Assembly (NCBI GenBank): GCA_947179485.1
Contig: OX359245.1
Span: 54,113,067-54,177,066, forward strand
DNA length: 64,000 bases
From: Allacma fusca
Taxonomy: Eukaryota > Arthropoda > Collembola > Symphypleona > Sminthuridae
Direction of reading: 5' to 3'
Shown: piece after piece, positions 22,896 to 36,112 of the stretch
Layout: each line of letters starts with the position of its first letter
Numbering within the stretch: the stretch's first letter is position 1
Position numbers and translations under genes: made by a program
Notes under the pieces: model-generated
The model's database searches: none
Told to the model about the DNA's origin: nothing
What the model saw: the letters and a program-made list of their open reading frames with translations, nothing else

Positions 22896-24999
22896 CGAAT
22901 CTACCTCATACACCTCTTGTGCAAGCTAATGACCACATGGATGATAGCAATAAAAAATGTGAAATATTTAAATTGTGAAAAAAAATGACTATAATATGTT
23001 TTTCTGACGTTCGCAGCTCTAAAATAAGGGCGGAGTGCAACCCCTTAGATTTAAAACCCCCAAAAATCACATACTGCAAAAACTCCCTCAAAACAAATCC
23101 AATAATTTTTACAATCATCTCCTGAAATTTTTCCCTAATGAGTAAACACAAGGTTGATGAGTCTCTTATGCAAAATCAATCCTTTCAAAAAAAAAAAAGG
23201 AACGAATTAAAATTAAATTAAGCCTTGCCCTTCCATACTTTAGCAAGTCATTTGACGAAATCCTCTGAGTCTTATATAAATAGCTGAGATAAATATGGGT
23301 TTGAAGTTATATGACAAGTAAATAATTTTTAAATGGATTTTTAATGTCATTTAAAACATGCTACACACATATTGTCTGTCTCAAATATGCCTCATTTCAT
23401 GAGTCGTCACTTCCTCCGATGGCCTTGATGACGATGAGAGAAATTAAATGTTTAATCACACACGGTACACTACTTTTGGGGAGACAGAGTTGGATTACCT
23501 CATAATGGGAGCCACTTTGTTTCAGAAAGCAGACATGACATGATTCCATACAAGATTTTATTTTCGAGGGTTGAGAGCTTCCCCATGCTTAATTTTAGAA
23601 TTTCCAAGTTACCGTTTGTTATTAACACAGCAATTAATTATTCCAGACTTTCCTGTATGCAATAATGCTGCAATAATTGTTCGGGTTTTGAAGGAAATGT
23701 TTTGGATCAATATAACTGGGAATCTGTAATATCTAGAATTATTTCATATAAGTAATTACAATATATAGTCTATAATTTGTACTTGCTGAAATGTAAATGA
23801 TAAAAATGTTCCACACTTTGCTTGTTTTACGTTTCAAAAAGCTCATTCACCTTTTTTCTCGATTTTTTTTTCAGATATTCGAAAGAGGTTCATCCCCCTT
23901 AAAAACTGGTTTATTGGGGAAGGGTAAGTATATATATAAAGAGTTTCCTCATATATGGAGTTATTTATACATTTAATCCAAACTAATTTCTCTTCAAATT
24001 TATTTCCATGAAGCTTCCATCATTACTTGAAGACTGTGACAATTGAAGTAGGGAATCTCCTGGTAAATTCCCGTAATTTTTTTATTATTATTATTGCCAT
24101 AATTACGTATAACTGGAGATGTTGGAATTTCCACATGTGTGCAAATACAATCTATAATTTATTTATTTCCAGGGGAACAGGCTAAAGGATAGGAGCTTCC
24201 CACAATTTTAGAGCCTTTAGGAAAGGGATGGCAATATCACATCGGTATGGCTTCGTTATCTTTCTCATACACTTTCTAAAAAAAATATTTTACCCAGGAG
24301 CAATCATTGAGCTGAACTTGGAGTGGAAGTAACCCATAGTATAATTAATTATTGTTGGAAAGTTTGATAATAATCCAGAAAATTCTTTTATTAGGTACTT
24401 AATAATAAAATGCCAGTAGTACCCGATGAGATAGACGTTTCCAGATGACCAACTTCAACATTCGTTTCCAGCTCCTCCAGGGCTCTGTTTATGCCAATAG
24501 TGCACGAAATAAGGAGCTCGTGTGGGGTGTTATTTATGTAATTAGATAATTAAATTAAATTACACTATGATTCTCACAGCTAATTACATCAAGAATCAAA
24601 TGTGGAGTAAACTGGATCGGTGAGCTTCCACGGAGAATTTAGTACTGTTTGAGCAACTTCGAAGGTCTGATGTGGAATCATATCAGCGTCCGGTAGTGAG
24701 TTTGCAGGTCTGGGGGATTTGTTGTATTTTTTTTTTAAATTGGAATTTGTTTCCCAAAAGCCAAAATAATTAGTATAGTTTCAAGTAAAAGGCAGAGTAC
24801 TTTAACGCAAAAATATTGTTAAAGTAAATGTAAGAAAGGTCAAGATATTTTGGAGCCAATGGCTATTTATGGGAGTTTGTTGATAGTAGATACAGGAATT
24901 GGGTGCGCTTATTGAGATCGGTTGTGTCATTAGGAGCTCTTTGGAGGAATAATTTGAGAGTTGTGACATATTTCGGAGTTAGAGTTTACGAATTACGTC
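22896..24999. other. Gene-free stretch upstream of the polyketide synthase gene
   Basis: AT-rich. No exon was found upstream of the start at 25000. The promoter and 5' leader of the synthase gene should lie in the last part; no element could be assigned. Confidence 0.4.
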
Positions 25000-27900
25000 A
25001 TGGGATCCCAAGAATTTGTGATTTCGGGGCTCTCTGGAAGATACCCGGAGTCGGGGAATGTAGAAGAATTCTGGGATAATTTAATCCAAGGGAAGGATCT
25101 GATAACGGGTGAGTGGTTTTAAGATTTTGAGCACAAATATTTGATAAGGAGGAAGATATTTTGGGGGTTTCAAGCTTTCAAATACAAGCTTCTATTGTTT
25201 ATTTAGTATTTATTGTTTATTTTTTCCCTGAATTGAATTTGTAGAGGACAGCCGAAGATGGGATATAGACACGTTCAAAATGCCCCGTCACATGGGGAAA
25301 ATTCCTGAATTGGACAAGTTCGATGCGGACTTTTTTGGTGTACCGGGCAAACAGGCACATCTCATGGACCCTCGAACCAGTTCGTACAAATATTGTTCAA
25401 ACGAATCTTCCCAATTGAATAACTCAAGTTTAAAACTACAATTTGTGAGTTTTTTTATAACAACAAAAATTTCCTGAGACAGACTGGTTTCTCAATTTTA
25501 GGAATACTTTTGGAAGTTACACACGAAGCAATCATCGATGCGGGTCAGAATCCCAAAGAGCTCTATGGCTCTCGGACGGGAGTGTTTGTGTGTGGGACTT
25601 TTTCGGAGCCATTTGATATTTGGGCGAGGACGGGTGAGGAGCCGAATGTCCATCTAATGCCGGCAGCATATCCTTGCATGTTAGCCAATCGGATATCCTA
25701 CGCTTTTAATTTCCAGGGACCAAGTGTGATGGTTGAAACGGGTTGTTCATCAAGTTTCGTCGCACTGAACGATGCAATCTTAGCCTTGCGAAGTGGTCAG
25801 TGTGATGCTGCCATTGTGGGTGGTGGGAACATAAATCTGTCACCCTTAATCTCACAGGCAATGAGCAAGTACAACATGCTTTCCGTAACTGGGAAGTGCA
25901 GAACCTTCGATGCTGATGGTCAAGGTTACGTCAGATCCGAAGCCGTTGTGGCCTTGTACATTTGTCGGAAGGATATTGCAAAACGATCTTATGCATCTAT
26001 TGTTGGGGTGAGGACTAACAGTGATGGGTACAAAACCGAAGGGGCTAGTTACCCTTCAAAAATTATGCAGCAAAAGTTGCTCACGGAGCTATACACCGAA
26101 GCAAATGTCAACCCCTTGGATGTGAATTACATTGAGGCTCACGGAACAGGAACTAAGGCTGGAGATCCGGAAGAAGTTCATGCTCTGGCCGAAGTTTTTT
26201 GTAAGGGTCGTAATGGTCCTTTACTTGTTGGATCCGTTAAGACCAATATGGGACATGCTGAGTGTATTTCAGGTAATATTTTTTTTGAAAGTTCCTATCA
26301 TTTAAATCAAGTCTTTCAAAAGAAAATCGCTCTGTAGAAGCAAGTAAAGGTCTTATTCAGAAGTTCATAGTCGCTACACCCAAAATAATCCAGAAAAAAC
26401 AACGAGTCGTGTTAATGCAACATTTTAAGTGCTCCTTGTAGTAGGATCACATACATGACTTATACTAAAAGATTTGATATTTTTACAGGTTTATGTGGAA
26501 TAACAAAAGTGCTTCTGTCAAGTCTCTCCGGTGTCCTTCCCCCGAACCTTCATTTCGAAACGCCTAATCCGGAACTAATCCCAATATTAGATGGTCGAAT
26601 AAAAATAGTAACCGAAGTAATGCCATTTAAACCCCATTACGTTGGAATTAATTCATTTGGATTCGGCGGTTCCAATGCCCACGTCCTCTTAAAGTTTTCA
26701 GCAGATCAAAGGCCTCAGAATAGCTTCCCTGAAGCTATTCCCAAGGTATTATTCGCATCAGGGAGGACTCCCGATGCAGTCCGAATTTATCTCGAAAAAG
26801 CCTTAAAGTTTTCGGAAGATCCAGATGCCCTGAGTTTACTGCACGAAATCGTCAAGACAGAAATCCCTCGGCACTCCTTCTGTGGTTTTGCCATTTCCAG
26901 AGATGGGAAGCCGATAGTTCAGGTGGAAGAAAAAAATTTGAGGAACTCCATCTGGTTTATGTACACTGGCTTGGGAAGCCAATGGATTGGAATGTCGAAG
27001 GATATGATGAAGTTTGAAGCATTTCAAAAATCCATTTACATTTCCATAGAAATTATGAAGAATAATGGATTTGATCTCAAATCTATCCTTGACACTGACA
27101 ATTTAGAGCTGTTGGATGATTTGAAAAATGCTTTGGTGTCCATAACATCGATACAAGTTGCTTTGACGGATCTCCTGGCAACTTTAAGCATCCGTCCGGA
27201 TGGAATAATTGGACACTCAAATGGAGAGAGTGCTTGTGCGTATGCGGACAAATGCTTAACACAGGAGCAAACTTTGCTGGTAGCATTATCGAAGGCCCGA
27301 GGTTTCCTGGAAGCAGATCTCAATCCCGCAACATTGGCTTCAATTGGCATGTCTTTAAAAGAATTGGAGCCGAGATGCCCCGCGGATATTTACCCAGCCA
27401 TTCATAATACAGAAAATAACATAACCGTAGCAGGACCATTTGACTCTATTCGGACCTTCATTAAGGAACTAACTAATGAGGGTTATTTTGCGAAAGAGGT
27501 TAAATCCGCCATATATGGATTTCACTCTCCTCACGTTTCAGGAGCCAGACCCCTGATGACAAAATTAATGAAAGAAATTATCCCGGAAAGGAAACTTAGA
27601 TCTAAAAAATGGCTTAGTTCATCAGTTCATGAGTCTGAGTGGGGATCCGAGTCGGCATTATTTTGCTCGGCGGAATACCACACTAACAATGCCGTATCAA
27701 CAGTGTATTTGTACGAAACTTTGAAACATGTTCCGGAAAATGGAGTCGTTTTGGAAATCAGCCCACATTGCTTCCTGCAATCAATTTTGAAGGAATCCCT
27801 GAATAGTAAAGTAGTTAAAGTGGGGCTGATGCATTGCAAAAGCGAGGATAATAAAGTTTTCTTTTTACAGTCAATGGGGAAGTTGTTCATGACTGGAATA

Positions 27901-30900
27901 GACGTAAACATTCAGGCTCTTTATGGGAACGTCAAGTTTCCCGTGTCTGGGAAAACACCTTCAATTAGTCCGCTCTTAATGTGGGATCATAGCACATCCT
28001 GGGATGTTCCCAACTACAGAGAAGTAAGTTGAAGAAGTACCTAGGAATACAATTCCATCTGATTCATATCCTCTTATTAGCCTAAAACTTCCCTGCTGAG
28101 GTTTACAATACAGTAAAACAGGGCTGGTTTAATAAAATATTTTGTATCCTGGCCCTAAGCCTCAAAACGGTTTTGTGGGTATTTCCACTTGTAATCTGAG
28201 GGCCTTCGATAATTTTTTTTAACCTTGACCCTAAATAGTTTAAACTGGCTGGGCCTTGGCTTGTTTTGCTGATTTGATATTCTTTCAAATCTGCATGATT
28301 TGGAGTGCTAAAAGATAATTTTTAGCAAATAAAATGTATGCATTTCAATAGCCAACATTTATAGGCCGACCCCTGTGATTTGTTTATAAAGAGGTTTTGC
28401 TGTCGATACTTCAAATATCTACAAAAATTAAGGGTACTAACTTTAAGGGTATCTATATTAAAGCTATATTATGGTTTCAGAAGCTATAATTACTGAAAAA
28501 CGTTGTAATGTTTTGGGGGTGCACTCAAAGATTCAATGAATAATAGTGAAATAAAAATGTGTTTTGGCATGAAAAATTAAATCAGCGGAAGGGGAAGGGA
28601 AAGTTTTATGTAGAGATTTTGAGCAATATCACAATTCTCGACGGTTGAAAATTTTTAGGAAGATAACAAACATTAATGTACTTTATTGTTTTATTTTTAC
28701 AGGAATTGTCCTCAGGTAAAGGTACCAAATATTCTATTAACCCCTCTTCCACCGAGTACCTAAACGGACATGCATTGCAAGGCAAGGTTGTATTCCCAGC
28801 CACAGGATATATTTGGCTAGTTTGGAAGACACTTGCCAAACAGCGAAACACCCAATTTGAACAATTGCCCGTACGTTTTGAAAATGTGTACTTCAAGCGC
28901 TCTACGGAATTACTCCCAAATGACAACGTTAGCTTCATCGTTAACATTCTTTCGGAGACTGGTCATTTCGAGGTCACTGAGGGGCAAGAGATTGTGTGCA
29001 ATGGCATCATCCATCATCTGTCTTCACAAGAAGCTAAAAGGGATATGTTTGAATTCAATTCGTCCAAAAATAACAAAAATAATGTATTTAAAAAAGAAGA
29101 CTTTTATAAGATGTTAAGCCTTCGAGGGTATGATTACAGAGATTTGTTTCAAGGAGTTGATCAGATTGATATGGGTGGAAATTGGGCTGAGCTAGAGTGG
29201 AACAACAACTGGGTTTGCTTTTTAGATACCATGCTTCAAACAGCACTGCCAAATATTTCCGTCAAAGGGCTGAGCGTTCCTATTCGTTTGGATGAAGCAA
29301 TATTTGATCCAGAAGTATTTCTATCGGGAACCACCTCAAATTCAAAGATAATCTTCACTGACATGTGCAAACATCTGGATGTGACCCATTGTTCAGGGAT
29401 ACAATTTCGAGGAATAAAATTCTCTGGGATTTCATCACTCCAAACTTCAACCGAGGTTAAGCCTACAATTTTTGAACAAACCTTCGTACATTATTTTGAC
29501 GATCCGAACACCACAACTTCAAAAGAAACAGTAATTGAATTGTTTTTAGCAATTGCGATTGATAATACTTTTGGGGATGAATTTATTGCTACAGAAGTCC
29601 TGCAATCTTCTGAACCAGTCTGCAATGACACTGTTTTAAAAACTCTGACAGCCACAACAATTGATTGTGTTCAACATCGGGTTGTTAGCCGACAACTGAC
29701 GGAAAATTCTGGGAAAGGTCAAAGTCTCACGCAATATTTCAGTTGTATTGGAGATTTGGAAGCTGAAACAAGAAAAAGCAATTTTGTTTTCACGGACGGC
29801 GAAGACGATATTTGTAAATGCGTGGATCTAGTCAAGGAAAGAGGATTCCTCGCAACATTAAACCTCTCCATGGACATTGTTTTAAATCCCCGGTATGTTT
29901 TGGTTGCCAAAAAATTCACCGAATCAGGAATATTTTCTTTATATCGAGACATCCCCTCCAAACCGACTCAAGAGGTGATATCGTTGGATGTGCCTGGCTT
30001 TGCTTGGATTGAAACCTTGCAAACAAAACTACAAACCGTCAGGGATGGATCGAGGGTCACAGTAGTTAGTACTTTAGCCAATTCTGGAATTATCGGTTTT
30101 ACGAAATGTTTAATAAAGGAACCTGGCGGAGAGTACATTCGAACATTTCAAATTGTTGATCAAGTCTTGGGAACAAGCCCTTCAGAAGATATCAACAACA
30201 ATGAAATTTTATTGTCTCAAATGGAAAAAGACCTGGTGTTCAATATTTATCGAAAAGGTACCTGGGGCTGCTTGACCAACATTACCGTACCAATCGCCAG
30301 TCTCGAAGCCCACCGTCCTTGTTCAGAAGTTTACGCAGATGTGCAAACAACCGGAGATCTATCATCACTATGTTGGATTGACAGCCCATGCAAGATCCAG
30401 AATGGAACCCAGTATCAAATATCTTACGCTGCTCTTAATTTCAAGGACGTAATGCATGCAACTGGGAAATTGTCCAAAAGCACTTTGCCCAAGGAGTTAC
30501 ATTCCGAATCGTGTGTCCTCGGCTTTGAATTTTCTGGTACATTTAAGAACAAGCGGATCTGTGGTCTGGCACCCAGCAAATGTTTGGCAACGTCTTTAGA
30601 AAATAAACCCAGCATGGTTTGGGACGTTCCAGAGGATTGGACCTTAGCAGAAGCTGCTACAGTTCCTGCAGTGTACGCTACAGCAATATACGGTCTTATT
30701 GTTAGAGCAAGTTTGAAACCCAACGAAACCGTTTTGATCCATTCGGGTTCTGGGGGAGTTGGCATGGCTGGCATAACAATAGCCCTGAGCATGAATTGTA
30801 CAGTTTTTACAACGGTTGGATCCCAGGAGAAGCGAGATATTTTATTGGCCCGGTTTCCCCAACTTGACCCAAAACATATATCGGACTCTAGGAATGCGCG

Positions 30901-32302
30901 ACGGTTTGAACAGGACGTTTTAATCGGAACGAAAGGTAAAGGCGTTGATGTGGTGCTAAATTCCCTGGCACAAGAAAAACTCCAGGCTTCGATTCGTTGT
31001 CTGGCTCCAAACGGGAGATTCATCGAAATTGGAAAGTACGATGTGCTGAACAATACTCCACTAGGCATGGCTGTTTTGCTGAAGAGCGTCAACATCCAAG
31101 GGATATATTTGGACACTTTGATGGTAACTGAAAGCGAAGAGAGAACCCATTTACAGAACATTATGGCAGAGTTTATTCAAACTGGGGTAGTTAAGCCTCT
31201 TCCATATACTGCATATGAGCAAGCAGATTTAGAGGGCGCTTTCCGGTTCCTAGCCAGTGGGAAACACATCGGCAAAGTTTTAGTGAAAGTTCGGGAGAAT
31301 TCTGAACCCGCATCGATTCAAGCACTTCCTCGTACTTATTTCTACCCGGATAAAACGTACGTAGTAATAGGGGGCCTGGGAGGTATGGGTTTGGAAATGA
31401 TAGATTGGATGGTTGAGCGAGGTGCCCGTGAGATTTTTATTGTTTCCCGGTCCGGGTTCAAAAATTCTTATCAAGAAAATATGGTTCGGAAATGGCGCGA
31501 GGCAGGTGCGAATATCTACTTAGAAAACACCGATGTATCTTGCATGACTCAAGTGTGTACCCTCTTGCTGGATGCAATTTCCATTGGTCCAATAGGTGGT
31601 ATATTTAATTTAGCGTTAATCCTTGATGATGCCCTATTTGAAAATCAGTCCATTGAGAAATTCCTGTCCCTGGCAAAAGGGAAAGCATTGGCGACGATGC
31701 ATTTCGATACTGTGTCCAGACAGTTGGCTCCTAATATCGATCATTTTGTAGTGTTTTCAAGTATTGTGTCAAATAGGGGCAATGCGGGTCAGAGTAATTA
31801 TGGGTTTGCTAATTCCGTGATGGAACGCATTTGTGAGCAGAGGAAGTCCGAAGGATTGCCCTCATTGGCTATTCAATGGGGCTTGGTAGGGGATGTGGGT
31901 TATACAGCGGATTTGTTTAAAGGGAAAAATGTTATAATGGGAATAGAACCCCAGAGCATAATCTCTTGTATTGAGACTCTGGACCTACTTCTCCAACAAC
32001 AAGACCGGACGGTAGTGAATGTCTTCTTAACAGCAACAGGTGTGAGGGAAGTGTCAGCAGGCACAACTGTTTCATCAATTGTAGATATCGTGGCCCGGAT
32101 TTTGGGGATCCAAGATGTGAGTAAAATTGATACGGATGCAACTCTCAACGAAATGGGGATGGACTCAATTATGTCAGCAGAGCTGAAGACAACGCTTCAA
32201 TCCAAATTGGACATTTCACTACCTTCACAAGCCTATGGCAAACTTACATTTAAATCTCTAATGAGCTTGGAATCTACTCCGAATGGTCCCACACAAGTCT
32301 AA
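25000..32302 (+). CDS. Animal FAS-like polyketide synthase, KS-AT-DH-ER-KR-ACP, no thioesterase (5 exons, 2049 aa)
   Basis: Exons are 25000-25108, 25245-25379, 25502-26272, 26489-28023 and 28703-32302, 2050 codons in continuous phase. KS: Cys163 (ETGCSSS), His295 (EAHGTGT) and His333 (NMGHAE). AT: Ser582 in GHSNGE, with GFHSPH around 684. DH: His873 in HALQGKVVFP (HxxxGxxxxP) and Asp1025 in DTMLQ. A long linker (about 1150-1400) resembles the non-catalytic methyltransferase/structural region of animal FAS. ER: GSGGVGMAG at about 1532-1540. KR: GGLGGMG at 1740-1746, Ser1870 and Tyr1883 (GQSNYGFAN). ACP: Ser2005 in EMGMDS. The chain ends about 45 residues later, with no thioesterase. Domain order and introns match metazoan FAS-like synthases. 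It would build a reduced acyl or polyketide chain in the cytosol, and release needs a partner enzyme. Chain length and starter are unknown. Five exons rule out a recent bacterial transfer. Confidence 0.96.
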
Positions 32303-33165
32303 CAAACAATCTGTAAATTAGCGCATCAAAATTTTTGCAACGTCGATGCTTCAATGTTTTCATATTTTGTGGCTCGGATTGAAAAGAAATCAGTAACTGT
32401 TGGATTAAGTCGTCTTCAAACTAAATTTTAAATGCTACCACTTATGCACCTAGTTTTTACTTGAATTTATAGGTCTTTAAAACCGCAGTAACCCAATGAA
32501 TAGGATTTTTTTTGGCTTTAAATGATTATTAATGATTCATTCGGGGGTAGTATAATTAGCTGCTGGAGATTTGATGACAGTCCAAAATTGTGCAGCATCG
32601 TTTCTTAAATATGTGGAATTTGTTAACGCCATGTAATTTGTTGACAATTATTAGTTTTGTTAAAAAAGTTTTCGTGCTCTATTTTTGTCGGACGGGTACT
32701 CTCCAGAACGCAAGTCTGTAGCTTTGAATGTGCATAGAGTATGTAAATCTGTAAAATATTTATTTCGTAAAAATATACGCAGTGAAAATCAAGAATATAA
32801 AAATGTTAATAACAAATACACATTCACATCATATTCTTTAAAATATAAGAATTACTTCAATGTACAGAGCTGCATTAAACCATGTCGTACCCCCTCAGTC
32901 CGTATGTGGGCAACAGCATAAGTATTGAATGGCCCAATTCTGTAGCAAATTTTCTAAAATTATTAGCTTCATTGACCCGTGCCAACATTTGCGGTCAAAG
33001 TGGTCCAGCATGTTAATGCCTACATAATTTTTTTTTACTATTACCACTATCGTACGGTCTATATGAGGCTAGACATACTTTTGTATATTTACGGCTCTGT
33101 CCGCTATGTACACGATACTTCAAGAAATCGTATTTTTTTTCTGAACAATATATTGCTAGAGAACT
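32303..33165. other. Convergent intergenic region, synthase and P450 B
   Basis: Holds the 3' ends of both genes. No further frame or repeat was recognised, and no clear AATAAA lies close to the synthase stop. Confidence 0.4.
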
Positions 33166-36112
33166 TCAACAGGTTATTTCCGTTCTTCTTGTGAATTTAG
33201 CCTTAAATTCTGGAGCATGGTAACCCAATGCCATATTCCCATCAAAAGACTCCATTGTTTTTTCCGCAGTGATATTGTAGGTTTGCACAATGCGGGTCAC
33301 GTAAAAAAATAACTGATCTCTGGCAGTTATCTCCCCAACACAAGATCTCTTGCCGGATCCAAAAAGAAACAATTGGTCCGATTTAATAAATTCCCCGCCG
33401 GGACTTAAGAATCGTTCCGGTTTGAATTCTTCCGGATTTTCCCATAATTTGGGATCCATATGAACGCCGTAAAAGTTTTCTAAAACGTAGGTTCCTTTTT
33501 CAATGGTGTAGCCCCTGAAGATAGTGTCTTCGAGGGCTTGATGAAATCCAAAAGGAATAACGGGGGCAATGCGAAACATCTCCTGCAGAAATGCTTGTAC
33601 GTATGGCATATTTGGTCGATCTGTCATTTCGGTCATGCGCTCTCTACCAATCACGTTATCAACTTCATTTTGCAACTGTGCCTGGACTTTGGGGTACTGT
33701 GCCAAATATAGCGTTATCCATTCCAACATTGACCCAGTCGTTTCAATCGCCGCCAAAAGCATGTCCAACATCATGAAACGAATAGGATCCTCTGAAATAT
33801 AGAAATCGTCCCTGTTAATTATTGACTTGAATCATGCATTCAAACCATAATTAAAACTCTGCTGGCTATACATTTAAATCTGCTCTTACAATAGCGCCTC
33901 TGACAAAACATTTCTCACGAAAACCCAAAGACAACAACTGGATTGAAATACCCACTTCCACTTACTGTGTACATGTGGGGTATCCCTAGTTTTAAAATGT
34001 TGACAATTCTTAGGATTGAAAAAATACGTTTGATTCGCAATGTTTCCTAAAAATCTACATAGATATGGAGGGGGGGGGGTATTATAAAAAAAAAATCAAT
34101 TGTTCATACGAGAAATGTGAACGGGAGAGTTGACATCTGTGATTGCTTCCACTTCATCCATGAGAGCATCCGCCAAGTCCCGTGGTTGTTTGGGCACTCG
34201 AGTTTGATAATGTTTCTCCAGCAGTGACCCCACAATATTTTCAAAATCTCTGAAAAAATTCTCCATGAAATTTCTTCCAGACAGAGACCCCGGGACCCAT
34301 CTGGTTAGTGACGGTGTAAAAGCACAGGCTTTAAGTACCGGTCCAGGAAGTTCAATGAAACTTGAATGTCAAATTGGAAATTATTAGAAAATTAAAAATG
34401 TTTCGAATGTTAATACGACTTCTCTAAGCATGCTCTCTCCTCTTGCTGGACTACCACGCATGTAAACGTATTTACTATTCATTTCACTAAAATTCTGGGA
34501 AACGTTTACAATAAAATGTGAATCAGGTTTGCGCGGATTCAAGTGACATCTACCGGCTTTTGTGCGGGGAAATTTAAGATAATGACAAATCCAACAAAAG
34601 ATGGCGCAAGCTGTACATCCCAGGCTCTGTACATTTATGTATTTGCATGTGTTTTCCCTTCGCATCATTAATCACACGTGGTGTCGTTTTTCTGAGGACA
34701 CAGAAAATTGACCCGATCTCCTCCAAAAACAATACAAAAAAACCTTGTTTCGCTTCTAACAAGCGGGACGGTCTCTTATGTCAAGTGTCGATTAATTATC
34801 TCAGTATCGGATTTAAATTAACCCAGTTTAAATATTCTTACATTCCAAGTCTGTCCACGACTTTAGTCAGGCCGGGGTCATCATGAGGATACTTCTCCCC
34901 CAAAAACCGATGAGCAACGACATTAAATGTTGGAATATTGAAGACCCCTTTGACCGACATGGCTTCACCCTGGGATTTGTCCAAGTGCTGGAACAACTTG
35001 CTGATCTCTTCATGAGCGCTACTCTCTTCAGATTTTATCCCCAAACCAAAATGTCTAGAACTCCGGAATACAATTTTTCTCTTTTGAGTCGTGTCGTCCG
35101 GCCAAAACATCCCTGTTCAAAAATACATACATACATACAAAAAGTAGAGAGTATTCAAAGACACATTCTATGACACTGTTCCTAACAACTATTAAAATCC
35201 CTTGGGGCTGAAATCTTAATAGAAGAAACCCTCTTATGACATTTTCCCCACAGGATATTGAAAATTACATACATATGTTTACGCACATGTCCTTTTTTCA
35301 AGAGCATTTAGTTTTTTACTTGTACAGGGGCAGGGGGATGTTATTTAAAAAATTACTCCTTGCAGGATGCTCTTATAACACAAAATTTTTTATCCTTGGT
35401 AGTATGTATGCACATATGTATGTAGCTCCGTATTAAAAAAACATACCTCTTTGCCTCATAATGTCTTTCTGCAAGCAGTCAATCCGGCCATTCAACACAG
35501 GTGATCTGCAAGCTTCTCGGATGATCTCGGCGTTATTGAGAAGTATTGCTCTGGAAAATAATTATTTAAAAAATAAAATAAATAAGCTCACTTGAGATTA
35601 TAAACACATTCAATGAGTCTTTTTTTTCAAAACTTGGAAATTTATATTGTTCGCGTTACTTGAATGGTCCAAATTGGGCATACGCGATTGGTCCTCTTGC
35701 TGTACCCACACTTGTCAAATACTTTCCAAGATGGGGACTTGCGAACGCCTTCAGCAGAAAGACGAGGCATGAGTTTCCAGTACCTGGCTCACGTTATGAA
35801 AATTATTTACAATAAATTTTGGTTTCATTTAATAATTTGATTTTTTAATGGTTTCATAGCCTCAAAGTGCTCTCGGACGCAGTGGGATTTCTTTACAAGA
35901 AAAAGCAAGGGAATTTTAACTTAAATAAAGGAATGCTCTCAGACGGAGAAGCATCAATTGTGGGCTCAATGTTAATCCGTCAAATATTTTGGTATTAAAA
36001 GGAGGACCAGTATGTAAAGATTACCTGGCGGTTGATTTAGCCTCTTCCGTTTTCGAAAACCACTGGCCAGAGTTCCAAAAATAACAAAGAGAAAGATGGT
36101 TAGCACGATCAT
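33166..36112 (-). CDS. Cytochrome P450 B, CYP2-like microsomal, complete (6 exons, 487 aa)
   Basis: Exons are 36112-36025, 35783-35660, 35550-35447, 35112-34842, 34360-34110 and 33791-33166. Lengths of the middle exons (124, 104, 271, 251) and all phases equal those of P450 A and D. ATG 36112 opens an ER anchor (MIVLTIFLFVIFGTLASG) followed by a basic patch and QPPG; the longer frame start at 36232 would put 40 polar residues before the anchor and is not used. Helix I AAIETT, ExxR EMFR, PERF, haem loop FGSGKRSCVGE. The helix-C Trp of P450 A is Thr here (DDTTQKRK). It is a membrane monooxygenase with unknown substrate, and its stop faces the synthase stop 863 bp away. It appears functional. 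Confidence 0.95.
34544..34731. repeat. Dispersed repeat inside P450 B intron 4
   Basis: Matches 9381-9547 in order (GACATCTACCGG, GATGGCGCAAGCTGTAC, CCCGATCTCCT). Confidence 0.5.

Noticed and set aside
30424..31161. 245-codon minus-strand frame
   Set aside because: It lies antisense to the ER region of the synthase, whose plus frame has all catalytic motifs. The minus frame has none.
25000..32302. Recent horizontal transfer of the synthase from bacteria
   Set aside because: Four phase-compatible GT-AG introns and the animal FAS domain order speak against recent transfer. An ancient one cannot be judged here.
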